A program made the position numbers and the translations under genes. From assembly GCA_018713255.1 (NCBI GenBank), contig DVFL01000031.1:1-49647 (forward strand): DNA of 49,647 nt. Reading direction: 5' to 3'. The notes under the pieces are model-generated. The model did not search any database and was not told the origin of the DNA. It worked only from the letters and a program-made list of their open reading frames with translations. Source of the DNA: Candidatus Cottocaccamicrobium excrementipullorum. Lineage in GTDB: Bacteria > Bacillota > Clostridia > Lachnospirales > Lachnospiraceae. Positions within the stretch are counted from its first letter, which is position 1. Each line of letters starts with the position of its first letter. Below are positions 26,146 to 33,827 of the stretch, in pieces.

Positions 26146-27705
26146 TTACTTATTTTGACTTTGATTTTGGAGAAATTGTGTTGTCTTATCTTGCATTAAC
26201 TGATCTCCGCCAATTTCTCTCCATTGTTCCATTACCGCAGGCCATTCATCGACAGACATAGTCCCTGCAAAAATTCTTCCTTTCGCCTCAGAAAGCAACG
26301 TTGCCAAATCATTCATTTTGTTCTGTGCCTTATACTTGCTCACATCATAAGGAGTAATAGCATCCTGCGGCGTAACTGTGTCCATCGCTTTTAGTTCTTC
26401 ATTCATCTCATTCATTAAATTATAAGTATAAGTGTTTAAAGGCCAAAGATCAGTTCTCCACTCTCCAAAGCCTTCATGAAGGTTGTAAAGAATATAATAC
26501 TGGGCTGTGGTCCAATCCGTGGGATTGTCAGAAATAATCTTATATTTCCCAGTTTCTGGATCTACTGTGTAATTTTCTCCTTCTATACCATAAGTTGTTA
26601 TAGTTTGCCCCTCTGGTGAACACTGATAGTTTAAGTATTCCAGCGCTTTTTCTGGATGCTCGCATGTAGATGTAATCAAAGTTACACCCTTGGCAAACTG
26701 GGAACTTGTATATTTATTTGCCGCATGGTCACTTCCTTTGGGAGTTACAAATTCATATCGTATATCTGGATACGTCTGAGCTAAAATTTCGATTCCACTA
26801 TATAAGAAACGAGTCCACGTACCAGCTGTACTTCCCACTTTATTTTGGGCTACATAACTCAATTTATCTTGCTTAGACGTAGTAGCAATCTGATCAAAAA
26901 GATATCCATCATCAATCCACCTTCTCATTGTTTCCAAAAACTCAATATATCCTTCATCCATTTCATATGGTTTTAGAATCTGTTCATCTTCATCAAAGTA
27001 CCAATATGCTCCTGTCTGGGTAAAAAAAGGCAGGAAAGCCTGTTCCAATTCGTCAACTGTATTGGCTATCAACGGAATTGTATCATTCTGGCCATTTCCA
27101 TCTAGATCTTCTTCTTTAAACTGTTTTAAAATGGCTTCATATTCCTCTAAGGTCGTAGGCATAGTTTCCCCAAGCTGATCTACCCAATCATTTCTCACTG
27201 CTACGAGAGCTGGTATCGTCTGTGCTCCGACAAATGGAATTCCTAAATACTTGTCTCCCATTTTAACTGCTTCCCATGACTCTTTCGGGAAGGAATCTCG
27301 CAAATAAGGGTATTGATCCAATTCTTCTTGAGTAATCATCCGTACAGCACCACTGTTGTTTAAATTCTGTGCATCAGTCATGTCGATGCACGGAATAATA
27401 TCCAGCTGCTCTTTTCCTGCTAACATAAGATTTGCCTGTGTGGCGAGCTGATCCGAAGGAATCATTACCAATTGGAGATCAACTCCCGTTTCATCTATAA
27501 TAATTTGATGGATTTTATCTCGCTGTTCACTGGGTTTATCTAAATTATTATTAATATTCAATGAGACAATTTTAACTACATCTTCCTCACTCGAATTTTC
27601 CTTTGCCTGCTGAGTCTCTCCTGATTCAGCACTACTCTTGCAAGCACATAATCCAACGCATATTGCTGCTACTATGGATATTCCTAATAAATACTTTTTC
27701 TTCAT
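26146..27705 (-). CDS. Extracellular solute-binding lipoprotein, LplA type
   Basis: A 519-residue substrate receptor of the ABC importer, anchored outside the membrane. It has a lipoprotein signal peptide: KKK, a hydrophobic stretch, and a lipobox LCAC with the modified cysteine near residue 22, followed by a Ser/Glu-rich linker. The length and sequence style fit the large CUT1/LplA binding proteins, not the smaller SatA or TRAP SiaP receptors used for sialic acid in some other bacteria. Specificity is inferred only from the operon. Confidence 0.9.
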   Translation of the reverse strand: MKKKYLLGISIVAAICVGLCACKSSAESGETQQAKENSSEEDVVKIVSLNINNNLDKPSEQRDKIHQIIIDETGVDLQLVMIPSDQLATQANLMLAGKEQLDIIPCIDMTDAQNLNNSGAVRMITQEELDQYPYLRDSFPKESWEAVKMGDKYLGIPFVGAQTIPALVAVRNDWVDQLGETMPTTLEEYEAILKQFKEEDLDGNGQNDTIPLIANTVDELEQAFLPFFTQTGAYWYFDEDEQILKPYEMDEGYIEFLETMRRWIDDGYLFDQIATTSKQDKLSYVAQNKVGSTAGTWTRFLYSGIEILAQTYPDIRYEFVTPKGSDHAANKYTSSQFAKGVTLITSTCEHPEKALEYLNYQCSPEGQTITTYGIEGENYTVDPETGKYKIISDNPTDWTTAQYYILYNLHEGFGEWRTDLWPLNTYTYNLMNEMNEELKAMDTVTPQDAITPYDVSKYKAQNKMNDLATLLSEAKGRIFAGTMSVDEWPAVMEQWREIGGDQLMQDKTTQFLQNQSQNK

Positions 27706-27730
27706 TATTTTCCTCCTCGATTACTTTTTC

Positions 27731-28660
27731 TCATTTTCCAACAACCTGATACTTTTTCACTGCCTTATCAATCATCGCTGCACAGGTCCTTACTTGAGCC
27801 ATATCTTCAGGAATTAAATTTGCCAAAGGTTTTCGCACTCCACCGATATCTAATCCTTCTCGAAGCCGCAAAATTTCCTTCATTACCGCATACAAATTTC
27901 CATGACAAGAACACATTGCATCAATAATTGCATTTGCTGTATATTGTATTTCTCTTGCCTCCCTCACCTTTCCTTTCTGTACCAGTTCCATAATACGAAT
28001 ATAAAGTTCTGGCATTACTCCATAAGTACCACCAATTCCACCATCTGCTCCCATAGCTAAACCAGACACTAATTGCTCGTCAGGGCCATTAAAAACTACA
28101 AAATCTCGTCCTCCCTCCATTTTAAACATTTGAATATCCTGTACTGGCATTGAGCTATTTTTTACTGCTGCAACTTTTGGATTTTTCAGCATTTCTTTAA
28201 AAAGTGTCATAGTAAGTCCCACTCCTGCCAACTGTGGAATATTGTAAATCACAAAATCCGTATTGGGTGCCGCATGAGAAATATCATTCCAATATTGGGC
28301 AATCGCATATTCTGGAAGATGGAAATAAATCGGAGGAATCGCTGCAATTGCATCAACTCCTAAACTCTCTGCATGTGCTGCTAGTTCCATGCTATCCGCC
28401 GAATTATTACAAGCTACATGAGCAATAACTGTAAGCTTGCCTTCTGCCGCTTTCATCACATGTTCTAGAACAATTTCTCTTTCCTTCACATTTTGATAAA
28501 TACATTCTCCAGAAGATCCTCCTACATAAACTCCTTTTACACCTTTTTTTAACAAATGCCGAGTCATATTTTCTACCGCTTGTGGATTAATATTACCTTT
28601 TGCATCATAACATGCATAAAATGCTGGAATAATTCCCTGATATTTTAAAATATCTCTCAT
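27731..28660 (-). CDS. nanA: N-acetylneuraminate lyase / DHDPS family aldolase
   Basis: A class I aldolase of 309 residues. Visible residues are the GSSGE phosphate-loop-like motif near residue 48, the tyrosine in FVIYNIPQLAG near 138, and the Schiff-base lysine in VAAVKNSS near 166. The YNIP-x-x-xG pattern and the neighbours nanE, a ROK kinase and YhcH favour the sialate lyase (Neu5Ac to ManNAc plus pyruvate) over dihydrodipicolinate synthase. The gene is 71 bases after the ROK kinase gene and 25 bases before the binding-protein gene. Side-chain specificity (Neu5Ac against other 2-keto acids) cannot be settled by eye. Confidence 0.85.
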   Translation of the reverse strand: MRDILKYQGIIPAFYACYDAKGNINPQAVENMTRHLLKKGVKGVYVGGSSGECIYQNVKEREIVLEHVMKAAEGKLTVIAHVACNNSADSMELAAHAESLGVDAIAAIPPIYFHLPEYAIAQYWNDISHAAPNTDFVIYNIPQLAGVGLTMTLFKEMLKNPKVAAVKNSSMPVQDIQMFKMEGGRDFVVFNGPDEQLVSGLAMGADGGIGGTYGVMPELYIRIMELVQKGKVREAREIQYTANAIIDAMCSCHGNLYAVMKEILRLREGLDIGGVRKPLANLIPEDMAQVRTCAAMIDKAVKKYQVVGK

Positions 28661-28731
28661 ATATATTTCCCTTTCTTCTTACTTTTTCTATTATTCTGAT
28701 AACTGTTATTTTGCATCCAAATCTTACTTAT

Positions 28732-29610
28732 TTATTTCAACAATTTCTCTGCTTCGTGCGCCACCCCTAAGAACCCTGCCTTATTTCCTAATTGCGCTCT
28801 AACAACCTCTGTCCTTCTCATTCCTGGTGACACAAATGATAATAACTTTTGACGTACTTCTGTAGAAATAAATTTCTGTTCCATAATACCTCCTCCTAAA
28901 ATAACTTTAGGAGGATTGAATACATGGACCAATGTAACCAATCCATATACAATTTCATCAATCCACTGTTCTACTACGCAGCGGACCTCTTTCCGATTAA
29001 TGGAAGCAAAAATAGCTCGTCCATCTGCAAGAGAATCATCAATACGTCTTGCTTTTCGTATCAAAGCTGTAACCGAAGCATAATTTTCATAGCAACCAGA
29101 AAAATCTAGCTCTGCTTTTAAGTCTTCTGGATGCACCAAAATTCCTCCAAAACTTCCTGCCGACCATCGACTTCCTCTATATATTTGCCTATTAATGACA
29201 ATAGCTCCACCTATTCCCGTTCCATATGTAAGACATAAAAAATCCGAAACATCCCTTCCTGCACCAAACTGCGCTTCACCTAATGCAGCTGCATTAACAT
29301 CATTTTCCACAAAAACAGGCACTTTAAATCTTTCTTCTAAAATTGATTTTACTTTCATTCCTGTATAATTTGGTATATTCGCATTTGCATAATAAATTGA
29401 GCCATTGTTTATGTCTACTTGTCCCGCCGTACTGATTCCGAGAGCATCAAATTTTCCGCAATGTTGTAAAATCGTCTGTACTCTCCGAATCAGCTGTACT
29501 CCTCCTTCTCTCGCCAGTGATGGTCGCTCATTCCACTCTACTATTTTCTCTCCATCCCAAATACCAAACTTGATTGATGTTCCACCAATATCAACCGCCG
29601 CAATTCTCAT
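28732..29610 (-). CDS. ROK family sugar kinase, probable N-acetylmannosamine kinase
   Basis: A 292-residue ASKHA-fold kinase. The ATP phosphate loop DIGGTSIKFGIW is at the N-terminus and GTGIGGAIV near residue 133. A typical ROK zinc motif has C-x-C-G-x-x-G-C; here only the last cysteine survives (DFSGCYENYAS), as in some non-zinc NanK enzymes. No N-terminal winged helix is present, so it is a kinase and not a ROK repressor. Its start overlaps the nanE stop by four bases (ATGA). The expected reaction is ManNAc to ManNAc-6-phosphate, which feeds the NanE epimerase. GlcNAc kinase activity is an alternative. Confidence 0.85.
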   Translation of the reverse strand: MRIAAVDIGGTSIKFGIWDGEKIVEWNERPSLAREGGVQLIRRVQTILQHCGKFDALGISTAGQVDINNGSIYYANANIPNYTGMKVKSILEERFKVPVFVENDVNAAALGEAQFGAGRDVSDFLCLTYGTGIGGAIVINRQIYRGSRWSAGSFGGILVHPEDLKAELDFSGCYENYASVTALIRKARRIDDSLADGRAIFASINRKEVRCVVEQWIDEIVYGLVTLVHVFNPPKVILGGGIMEQKFISTEVRQKLLSFVSPGMRRTEVVRAQLGNKAGFLGVAHEAEKLLK

Positions 29611-30320
29611 AATCTATTTCCTCGGCTTTCCTGAATCGCCTTTACAAATCGCTTTGCAATTTCCATTGGCCTTGTAATTGCACCACCGACTACAATTGCC
29701 CATACACCTGTTTCTAAAGCTTCTACCGCCTGTTCTGGTGTATGTATTTTTCCTTCTCCAATTACAGGTATCTTTAAATCCGTAGATAAACGTTTCATCA
29801 AATCATAATCCGGCATATCCTGTTTTGGCGTATAATCTGTATATCCACTCATAGTTGTTCCAACAATATCTACTCCACACTTAAAAGCATTTACTCCTTC
29901 CTCATAGTTAGAAATATCTGCCATTAACATCTGTTTCGGATACCGTTCACGTATTTTTTGAATAAAATCATTGACTGTGGTTCCGTCTCCCCGCCGGCGC
30001 AAAGTACAATCTAAAGCTATTACATCCGCTCCTGCTTGCACTAACTCATCAACTTCTTTCATCGTAGGAGTGATATAGCTTTCATAGCCTGGATACTGAA
30101 TCTTTACCAATCCAATTACTGGAAGTCCAGTTTCCTTCTTAATTGCGACAACATCTCGAATTCCACTAGTCCGGATCGCTGGACTTCCAGCCATCTTTGC
30201 TGCCCTAGCCATCAAATACATAATGGATTTTTCTTTCACATACAACGCTTCACCAGGAATTGCCTGACAAGAAACAATCATTTGTCCGCGTATCTTTTTT
30301 AAAAACTCTTCCTTTTCCAT
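29607..30320 (-). CDS. nanE: N-acetylmannosamine-6-phosphate 2-epimerase
   Basis: Converts ManNAc-6-P to GlcNAc-6-P, the last dedicated step of sialate catabolism. The 237-residue TIM-barrel protein shows NanE hallmarks: SCQAIPGEALY near the N-terminus, IGLVKIQYP with the catalytic lysine, ALDCTLRRRGDG, MADISNYEEGVNAFKCG, and VIGEGKIHTPEQA. It is the first main gene of the operon. Its ribosome binding site is poor (AGAAGAAA), but a short leader ORF with a strong site overlaps its start by 22 bases, so translation may be coupled. Confidence 0.93.
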   Translation of the reverse strand: MEKEEFLKKIRGQMIVSCQAIPGEALYVKEKSIMYLMARAAKMAGSPAIRTSGIRDVVAIKKETGLPVIGLVKIQYPGYESYITPTMKEVDELVQAGADVIALDCTLRRRGDGTTVNDFIQKIRERYPKQMLMADISNYEEGVNAFKCGVDIVGTTMSGYTDYTPKQDMPDYDLMKRLSTDLKIPVIGEGKIHTPEQAVEALETGVWAIVVGGAITRPMEIAKRFVKAIQESRGNRL

Positions 30321-30358
30321 TTTCTTCTTATGTAGTGTTTAAGAAGCTTAAACACCAT
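30299..30358 (-). CDS. Possible leader peptide overlapping nanE
   Basis: A 19-codon ORF (MVFKLLKHYIRRKWKRKSF) preceded by the purine-rich site TAAAGGAAAGGAACC. It is much better provided than nanE itself, and it stops inside the seventh codon of nanE in another frame. Its early codons form a perfect nine-base hairpin (GTGTTTAAG / CTTAAACAC). It may couple translation or be a chance ORF; no homologue is known to me. Confidence 0.35.
   Translation of the reverse strand: MVFKLLKHYIRRKWKRKSF
30335..30355. repeat. Perfect inverted repeat in the nan leader
   Basis: GTGTTTAAG (30335-30343) and CTTAAACAC (30347-30355) with a three-base loop, 15 bases upstream of the nanE start codon. As RNA it would form a hairpin next to the nanE ribosome binding region; as DNA it could be an operator. 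No T-run follows, so it is not a terminator. Confidence 0.6.
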
Positions 30359-30503
30359 GGTTCCTTTCCTTTAATTTAGCATCGCAATTTAACAGATCCA
30401 GATACTATCCGATTTTTGAGCTTCTTCAGTAACATAACCACTGTTAATCTCCAGATTCACTCAACCTTTCACAGATCGTCTCTTTTTGTAAACTAGTATC
30501 TAT

Positions 30504-30532
30504 ACTATACTCGTTTTTAAAATAATTTTCAA
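30504..30532 (-). promoter_or_regulatory. Promoter of the nan operon
   Basis: TTGAAA (30527-30532) and TATAGT (30504-30509) on the minus strand with a 17-base spacer, giving a leader of about 175 bases before nanE. The -35 box is embedded in one of two identical 15-base repeats. Confidence 0.75.
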
Positions 30533-30560
30533 TTTGCATTCTGCATTAAAATAATTTTCA
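30517..30560 (-). promoter_or_regulatory. Two identical operator-like repeats at the nan promoter
   Basis: TGAAAATTATTTTAA (minus strand) occurs exactly twice, at 30517-30531 and 30546-30560, 29 bases apart (close to three helix turns). Each is a near-palindrome (TGAAAAT-T-ATTTTaA). One copy covers the -35 box, the other lies upstream, an arrangement suited to a repressor that binds cooperatively. RpiR-family NanR is the usual regulator of such operons in Firmicutes, but no regulator gene is in the cassette, so assignment is inference. Confidence 0.65.
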
Positions 30561-30639
30561 TTTATGTGCATTATACACAAATTATATAACTATTTTCATG
30601 ATATTAAATATTAATTTTGCACGTTTTTTTCTAAGAAAC

Positions 30640-30858
30640 ATGATGTCACATCCTACTTTCTGTTATCTTCCATATTTGTATGACAACCTCATCCACGCTT
30701 CTCAGCCTATCTAGATAACTTTTACAGGCCGGTGGTTCGCCTCCGGCTTCCTTTAGCCCCCCGTCTCACGATATCGCTCCTGCCATTGACTGCACCCTTC
30801 CCACTGCCGGACGGATCAGGGATTTTCCCCTATTGGGACGTGTGCCTGCCGGGCACAC
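30640..30858 (-). mobile_element. Truncated 5' part of a group II intron, probably class C
   Basis: On the minus strand the segment starts GTGTGCCCGGCAGGCACAC, a GTGYG-type intron 5' end, and continues with segments I recall from domain I of bacterial group II introns (GCAGTCAATGGCAGGAGCGA, GGGGGCTAAAGGAAGCCGGA, AAAGTAGG). It begins directly after an intrinsic terminator and its T-run, the preferred insertion site of class C introns. No reverse transcriptase and no domain V is present, and the segment fades out near 30640, so this is a fragment. Recognition is from memory of the family, not from an alignment. Confidence 0.5.
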
Positions 30859-30861
30859 CAC

Positions 30862-30899
30862 AAAAAAAGGTCAAAAGCAAAAAATGCTTTTGACCTTTT
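30862..30899 (-). terminator. Terminator after the cytidylate-kinase-like gene
   Basis: A perfect 15-base stem (AAAAGGTCAAAAGCA, 30865-30879, against TGCTTTTGACCTTTT, 30885-30899) with a five-base loop, followed by seven T on the minus strand. It lies 35 bases past the stop codon of the kinase-like gene and directly before the intron-like segment. Confidence 0.9.
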
Positions 30900-30933
30900 A
30901 ATTCTAATTCAGTTAAGTTTTGTCACTGTATTG

Positions 30934-31575
30934 CTACTTCACATACTGCCCATAACCGCATATAATCAGATACTGCTTTATCGCTTCCACGCATCCGTCT
31001 ACTCCCAGCTTCGCCGTGTTAAGCATCAAATCATAGTTCTCCGTGCTCTCCCACTCTCTGCCGGTATAATAACGGTGATACTCTCTCCGCTCCCGGTCCA
31101 TGCGCTTAATGTTCTTCTTCACATCCTTGCTGTCAAAATAGCCCAGCCGTTCAATCCGCTGGATTCTGGCATCCATGTCCGCATACAAATAAATCCGTAC
31201 CAACCCATCGGTACCTTCCAGAATATAATCTGCACACCGTCCGATGATTACACAGTTTTCTGCCTCCGCCAGTTTCCGAATCACTGCAGACTGGAAGCGA
31301 AAAAGATTGTCTGCAGAAATCAGATCTGCGCCAAAAGAAGGCATTTTGTCTTCCGGTACAAGGCCTGTAATAATCTTATACAAAAGTTTGTTGCCCGGCC
31401 GTTCATCCGCCAGATAAAAATAGCTTTCTTTAATACCGCTTTCATCTGAATTCAGGCGCAGAATATTCTTATCATAAAATCCGAAGCCCAAATCCTGAGC
31501 AAGTCTGGCGCCGATCTCTCTTCCTCCGCTTCCATACTGCCGCCCAATGGTAATTACCAGCCGCTTTTCTTCCAT
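30934..31575 (-). CDS. Cytidylate kinase-like family protein
   Basis: A 213-residue P-loop protein of the cytidylate kinase-like family common in Clostridia. The N-terminus VITIGRQYGSGGREIGARLA is a P-loop in which GSGGRE replaces the usual GxxGxGK[ST]. Later come VIIGRCADYIL near residue 98 and the LID-like arginine-rich segment RMDRERREYHRYYTG near 158. True CMP kinase (cmk) is normally a separate enzyme, so the natural substrate here is not established. It is transcribed alone from its own extended -10 promoter and ends at a strong terminator. Confidence 0.8.
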   Translation of the reverse strand: MEEKRLVITIGRQYGSGGREIGARLAQDLGFGFYDKNILRLNSDESGIKESYFYLADERPGNKLLYKIITGLVPEDKMPSFGADLISADNLFRFQSAVIRKLAEAENCVIIGRCADYILEGTDGLVRIYLYADMDARIQRIERLGYFDSKDVKKNIKRMDRERREYHRYYTGREWESTENYDLMLNTAKLGVDGCVEAIKQYLIICGYGQYVK

Positions 31576-31623
31576 ACGCTTCCCTCTCTTTCTTTAACAG
31601 AAACACTGCTTTTCTCTGCCTTT

Positions 31624-31652
31624 ATTATATCACATCTGAACGCTTCGGAAAA
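31624..31652 (-). promoter_or_regulatory. Promoter of the cytidylate-kinase-like gene
   Basis: A consensus TATAAT (31624-31629, minus strand) with an extended TG motif just before it; the -35 region (TTTTCC) is weak. Confidence 0.55.
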
Positions 31653-31728
31653 CACTTCCTGAAGGTTCCTGAAAGATCGGGCCAAGAAGAGAAGGGCAGC
31701 ACTAGGCAGCCAAAGAACACAAAGAACA

Positions 31729-32514
31729 TCAGGCCTGGATCATCACCGTAGAATAGCCGTACTGCCGAAGCCGCTGCTCCATATTTACCGCATTGTCCAG
31801 GCTCAAAAAGGCGCCTGCCCGTACCTTATACAGGCCGTCCTCATAAACCAAGAACCCAGGAAAGCCCTGCATCTTCAGCTGGCGCTCCATCTGTTCCGCC
31901 AAATTTCGATTCTGGAAGGCACCAGTCTGAATCTGGTAATATACCGGCCGTTCCATCTCCTGAAAAGTATCCGCCACGCCTTGGGCAATCGCCTGGGCAA
32001 TCTGTTCAAGATTCTCATCGAAAAAAACATTATCTGCCGGATTGTCAATAAATCCTGCTTCCACCAGCACCGCAGGCATGCTGGTGCGGCTCAGCACGGC
32101 CAGCCCCGGCCGCTCCTGAACGCCCAGATCTCTAAACCCTGCCTGAACCATATTTCTTTGAATATTTTTAGCCAGAGCTCCAGCTTCTCCCCCATCTTCA
32201 TACACCAGGGTAAGAGCTCCTGAACCGCTTCCCGGCACCGGCATCGCGTTGCGATGAAGAGAAATAAAGAAGTCTGCATCTGACCGGTTCCCCATGGCAG
32301 CCTTTTCATTGGGACTTTGGTAAACATCAGTAGTTCTAGTATAAAGTACCTGAACCCCCATGTTCTCCAGCATCTCGCCCACTGCCATGGCCAGTCTCAG
32401 ATTATCATCCTTCTCCTTTCTTCCTTCATAAACAGCTCCCGGATCCTGCCCTCCGTGACCTGCATCAATCACAACTCTTCGCATTCCTTCCATCCTGCAC
32501 ATCCATGAAAACAT
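31729..32514 (-). CDS. N-acetylmuramoyl-L-alanine amidase with SPOR domain
   Basis: A zinc amidase (Amidase_3) that cleaves the stem peptide from MurNAc. Zinc and catalytic residues are visible: the histidine in DAGHGGQDPG near residue 18, the histidine in SLHRNA near 87, and the glutamate in VLVEAGFIDN near 152. A C-terminal SPOR domain (about 190-260, YYQIQTGAFQNRNLAEQM) would bind denuded glycan strands at division septa or forespores. There is no clear signal peptide, which is odd for a wall enzyme; an alternative start is the ATG three codons before MRRVVIDAGHGG. The first ATG at 32514 has only a weak ribosome binding site. The size resembles sporulation amidases such as CwlD-type proteins. 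Confidence 0.88.
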   Translation of the reverse strand: MFSWMCRMEGMRRVVIDAGHGGQDPGAVYEGRKEKDDNLRLAMAVGEMLENMGVQVLYTRTTDVYQSPNEKAAMGNRSDADFFISLHRNAMPVPGSGSGALTLVYEDGGEAGALAKNIQRNMVQAGFRDLGVQERPGLAVLSRTSMPAVLVEAGFIDNPADNVFFDENLEQIAQAIAQGVADTFQEMERPVYYQIQTGAFQNRNLAEQMERQLKMQGFPGFLVYEDGLYKVRAGAFLSLDNAVNMEQRLRQYGYSTVMIQA

Positions 32515-32548
32515 CTTCTCTAAAGAATATGCAGCCGGCTCACGATGG

Positions 32549-33766
32549 TTACCGCTTAAGATTCTGAATCCGCTTTACTGCCTCTGCCGTGCTTTCATAA
32601 GTACCGAAACCGGTAAGACGGAAATAATTCTCGCCACTTGGACCGAATCCGCTTCCCGGCGTTCCCACTACATTAGCATCCTCCAAAAGATGATCAAAGA
32701 ACTCCCAGGAGGTCATCTCTCCGGTATGAAGCCATACATAAGGAGAGTTTACGCCGCCCGCCACGGCATAGCCTGCATCTTTAAGGCCCTGATAAATCGT
32801 TCTGGCGTTGCGCTTATAATAAGCCACCTGCTCAAGAATTTCCTTCCGTCCTTCTTCGGAATATACAGCCATGCCCGCTTTCTGCTGAATGTATGGAGCG
32901 CCGTTGTATTTCGTGCCATGACGTCTTGCCCACATGTCATGAAGAGAAGCGTCGCCGCTCTTTAACGCCTTAGGCACTACGGTGAAGCTTAACCGTACGC
33001 CAGTAAAGCCGGCAATCTTGGAGAAAGAACGGAATTCAATCGCACAGGTTTTGGCTCCCTCAATCTCATAGATGGAATGAGGAACATCATCATCAGTAAT
33101 ATAAGCCTCATAAGCGGCGTCATATAAAATCACTGCGTCATTTTCATTTGCATAATCCACCCACACCTTTAACTGATCGCGATTTAACGTGGTTCCTGTG
33201 GGGTTATTAGGATTGCACAGATAAATCATATCCGGCTTCTCCTTGGGAAGCTGAGGAACGAAATTATTTTCCATGGTGCAGGGAAGATAAATCACATTGG
33301 ACCACTTCCCTGTGGCCTCATCGTACTCCCCGGTTCTTCCTGCCATGACGTTGGAATCCACATAAACCGGATATACTGGATCACACACGGCGATTTTTGC
33401 CGTCTCGTCAAAAAGCTCCTGAATATTTCCGCAGTCGCTCTTTGCGCCGTCAGAAACGAAAATCTCATCAGCATCGATCTGGCAGCCTCTGTCCTGATAA
33501 TCCTTCTTCGCAATTTCTTCCCGAAGAAAGCTGTATCCTAAATCTGGAGCATAGCCATGGAAGGTCGCTGCATTGCCCATTTCTTCCACTGCCTCATGAA
33601 GAGCACGGATTACCGCTGGAGCCAGGGGAAGGGTTACATCCCCAATTCCAAGACGGATAATATCTGCATCCGGATGCGTCTCCTGATAAGCTTTTACCTT
33701 CTTTGCAATGGTGGAAAATAAGTAGCTGCCCGGCAGCTTTAAATAGTTTTCATTGATCTTAATCAT
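32549..33766 (-). CDS. dapL: LL-diaminopimelate aminotransferase
   Basis: Converts tetrahydrodipicolinate directly to LL-diaminopimelate, bypassing the succinylase and acetylase branches of lysine and peptidoglycan synthesis. The 405-residue PLP enzyme has the DapL N-terminal pattern NENYLKLPGSYLFSTIAKKV, GIGDVTLPL near residue 42, CNPNNPTGTTL, and the PLP-lysine motif RSFSKIAGFTGVRL near 237. A good ribosome binding site (AAAAGGAG) precedes the ATG. The gene stands directly after dapF, the next enzyme in the pathway, confirming the assignment. Confidence 0.96.
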   Translation of the reverse strand: MIKINENYLKLPGSYLFSTIAKKVKAYQETHPDADIIRLGIGDVTLPLAPAVIRALHEAVEEMGNAATFHGYAPDLGYSFLREEIAKKDYQDRGCQIDADEIFVSDGAKSDCGNIQELFDETAKIAVCDPVYPVYVDSNVMAGRTGEYDEATGKWSNVIYLPCTMENNFVPQLPKEKPDMIYLCNPNNPTGTTLNRDQLKVWVDYANENDAVILYDAAYEAYITDDDVPHSIYEIEGAKTCAIEFRSFSKIAGFTGVRLSFTVVPKALKSGDASLHDMWARRHGTKYNGAPYIQQKAGMAVYSEEGRKEILEQVAYYKRNARTIYQGLKDAGYAVAGGVNSPYVWLHTGEMTSWEFFDHLLEDANVVGTPGSGFGPSGENYFRLTGFGTYESTAEAVKRIQNLKR

Positions 33767-33827
33767 CTTTGTTTTCTCCTTTTCCTTTTCAGCTGTATTC
33801 CTTCCGCGCTAAAGCGGTTAGATTTCT

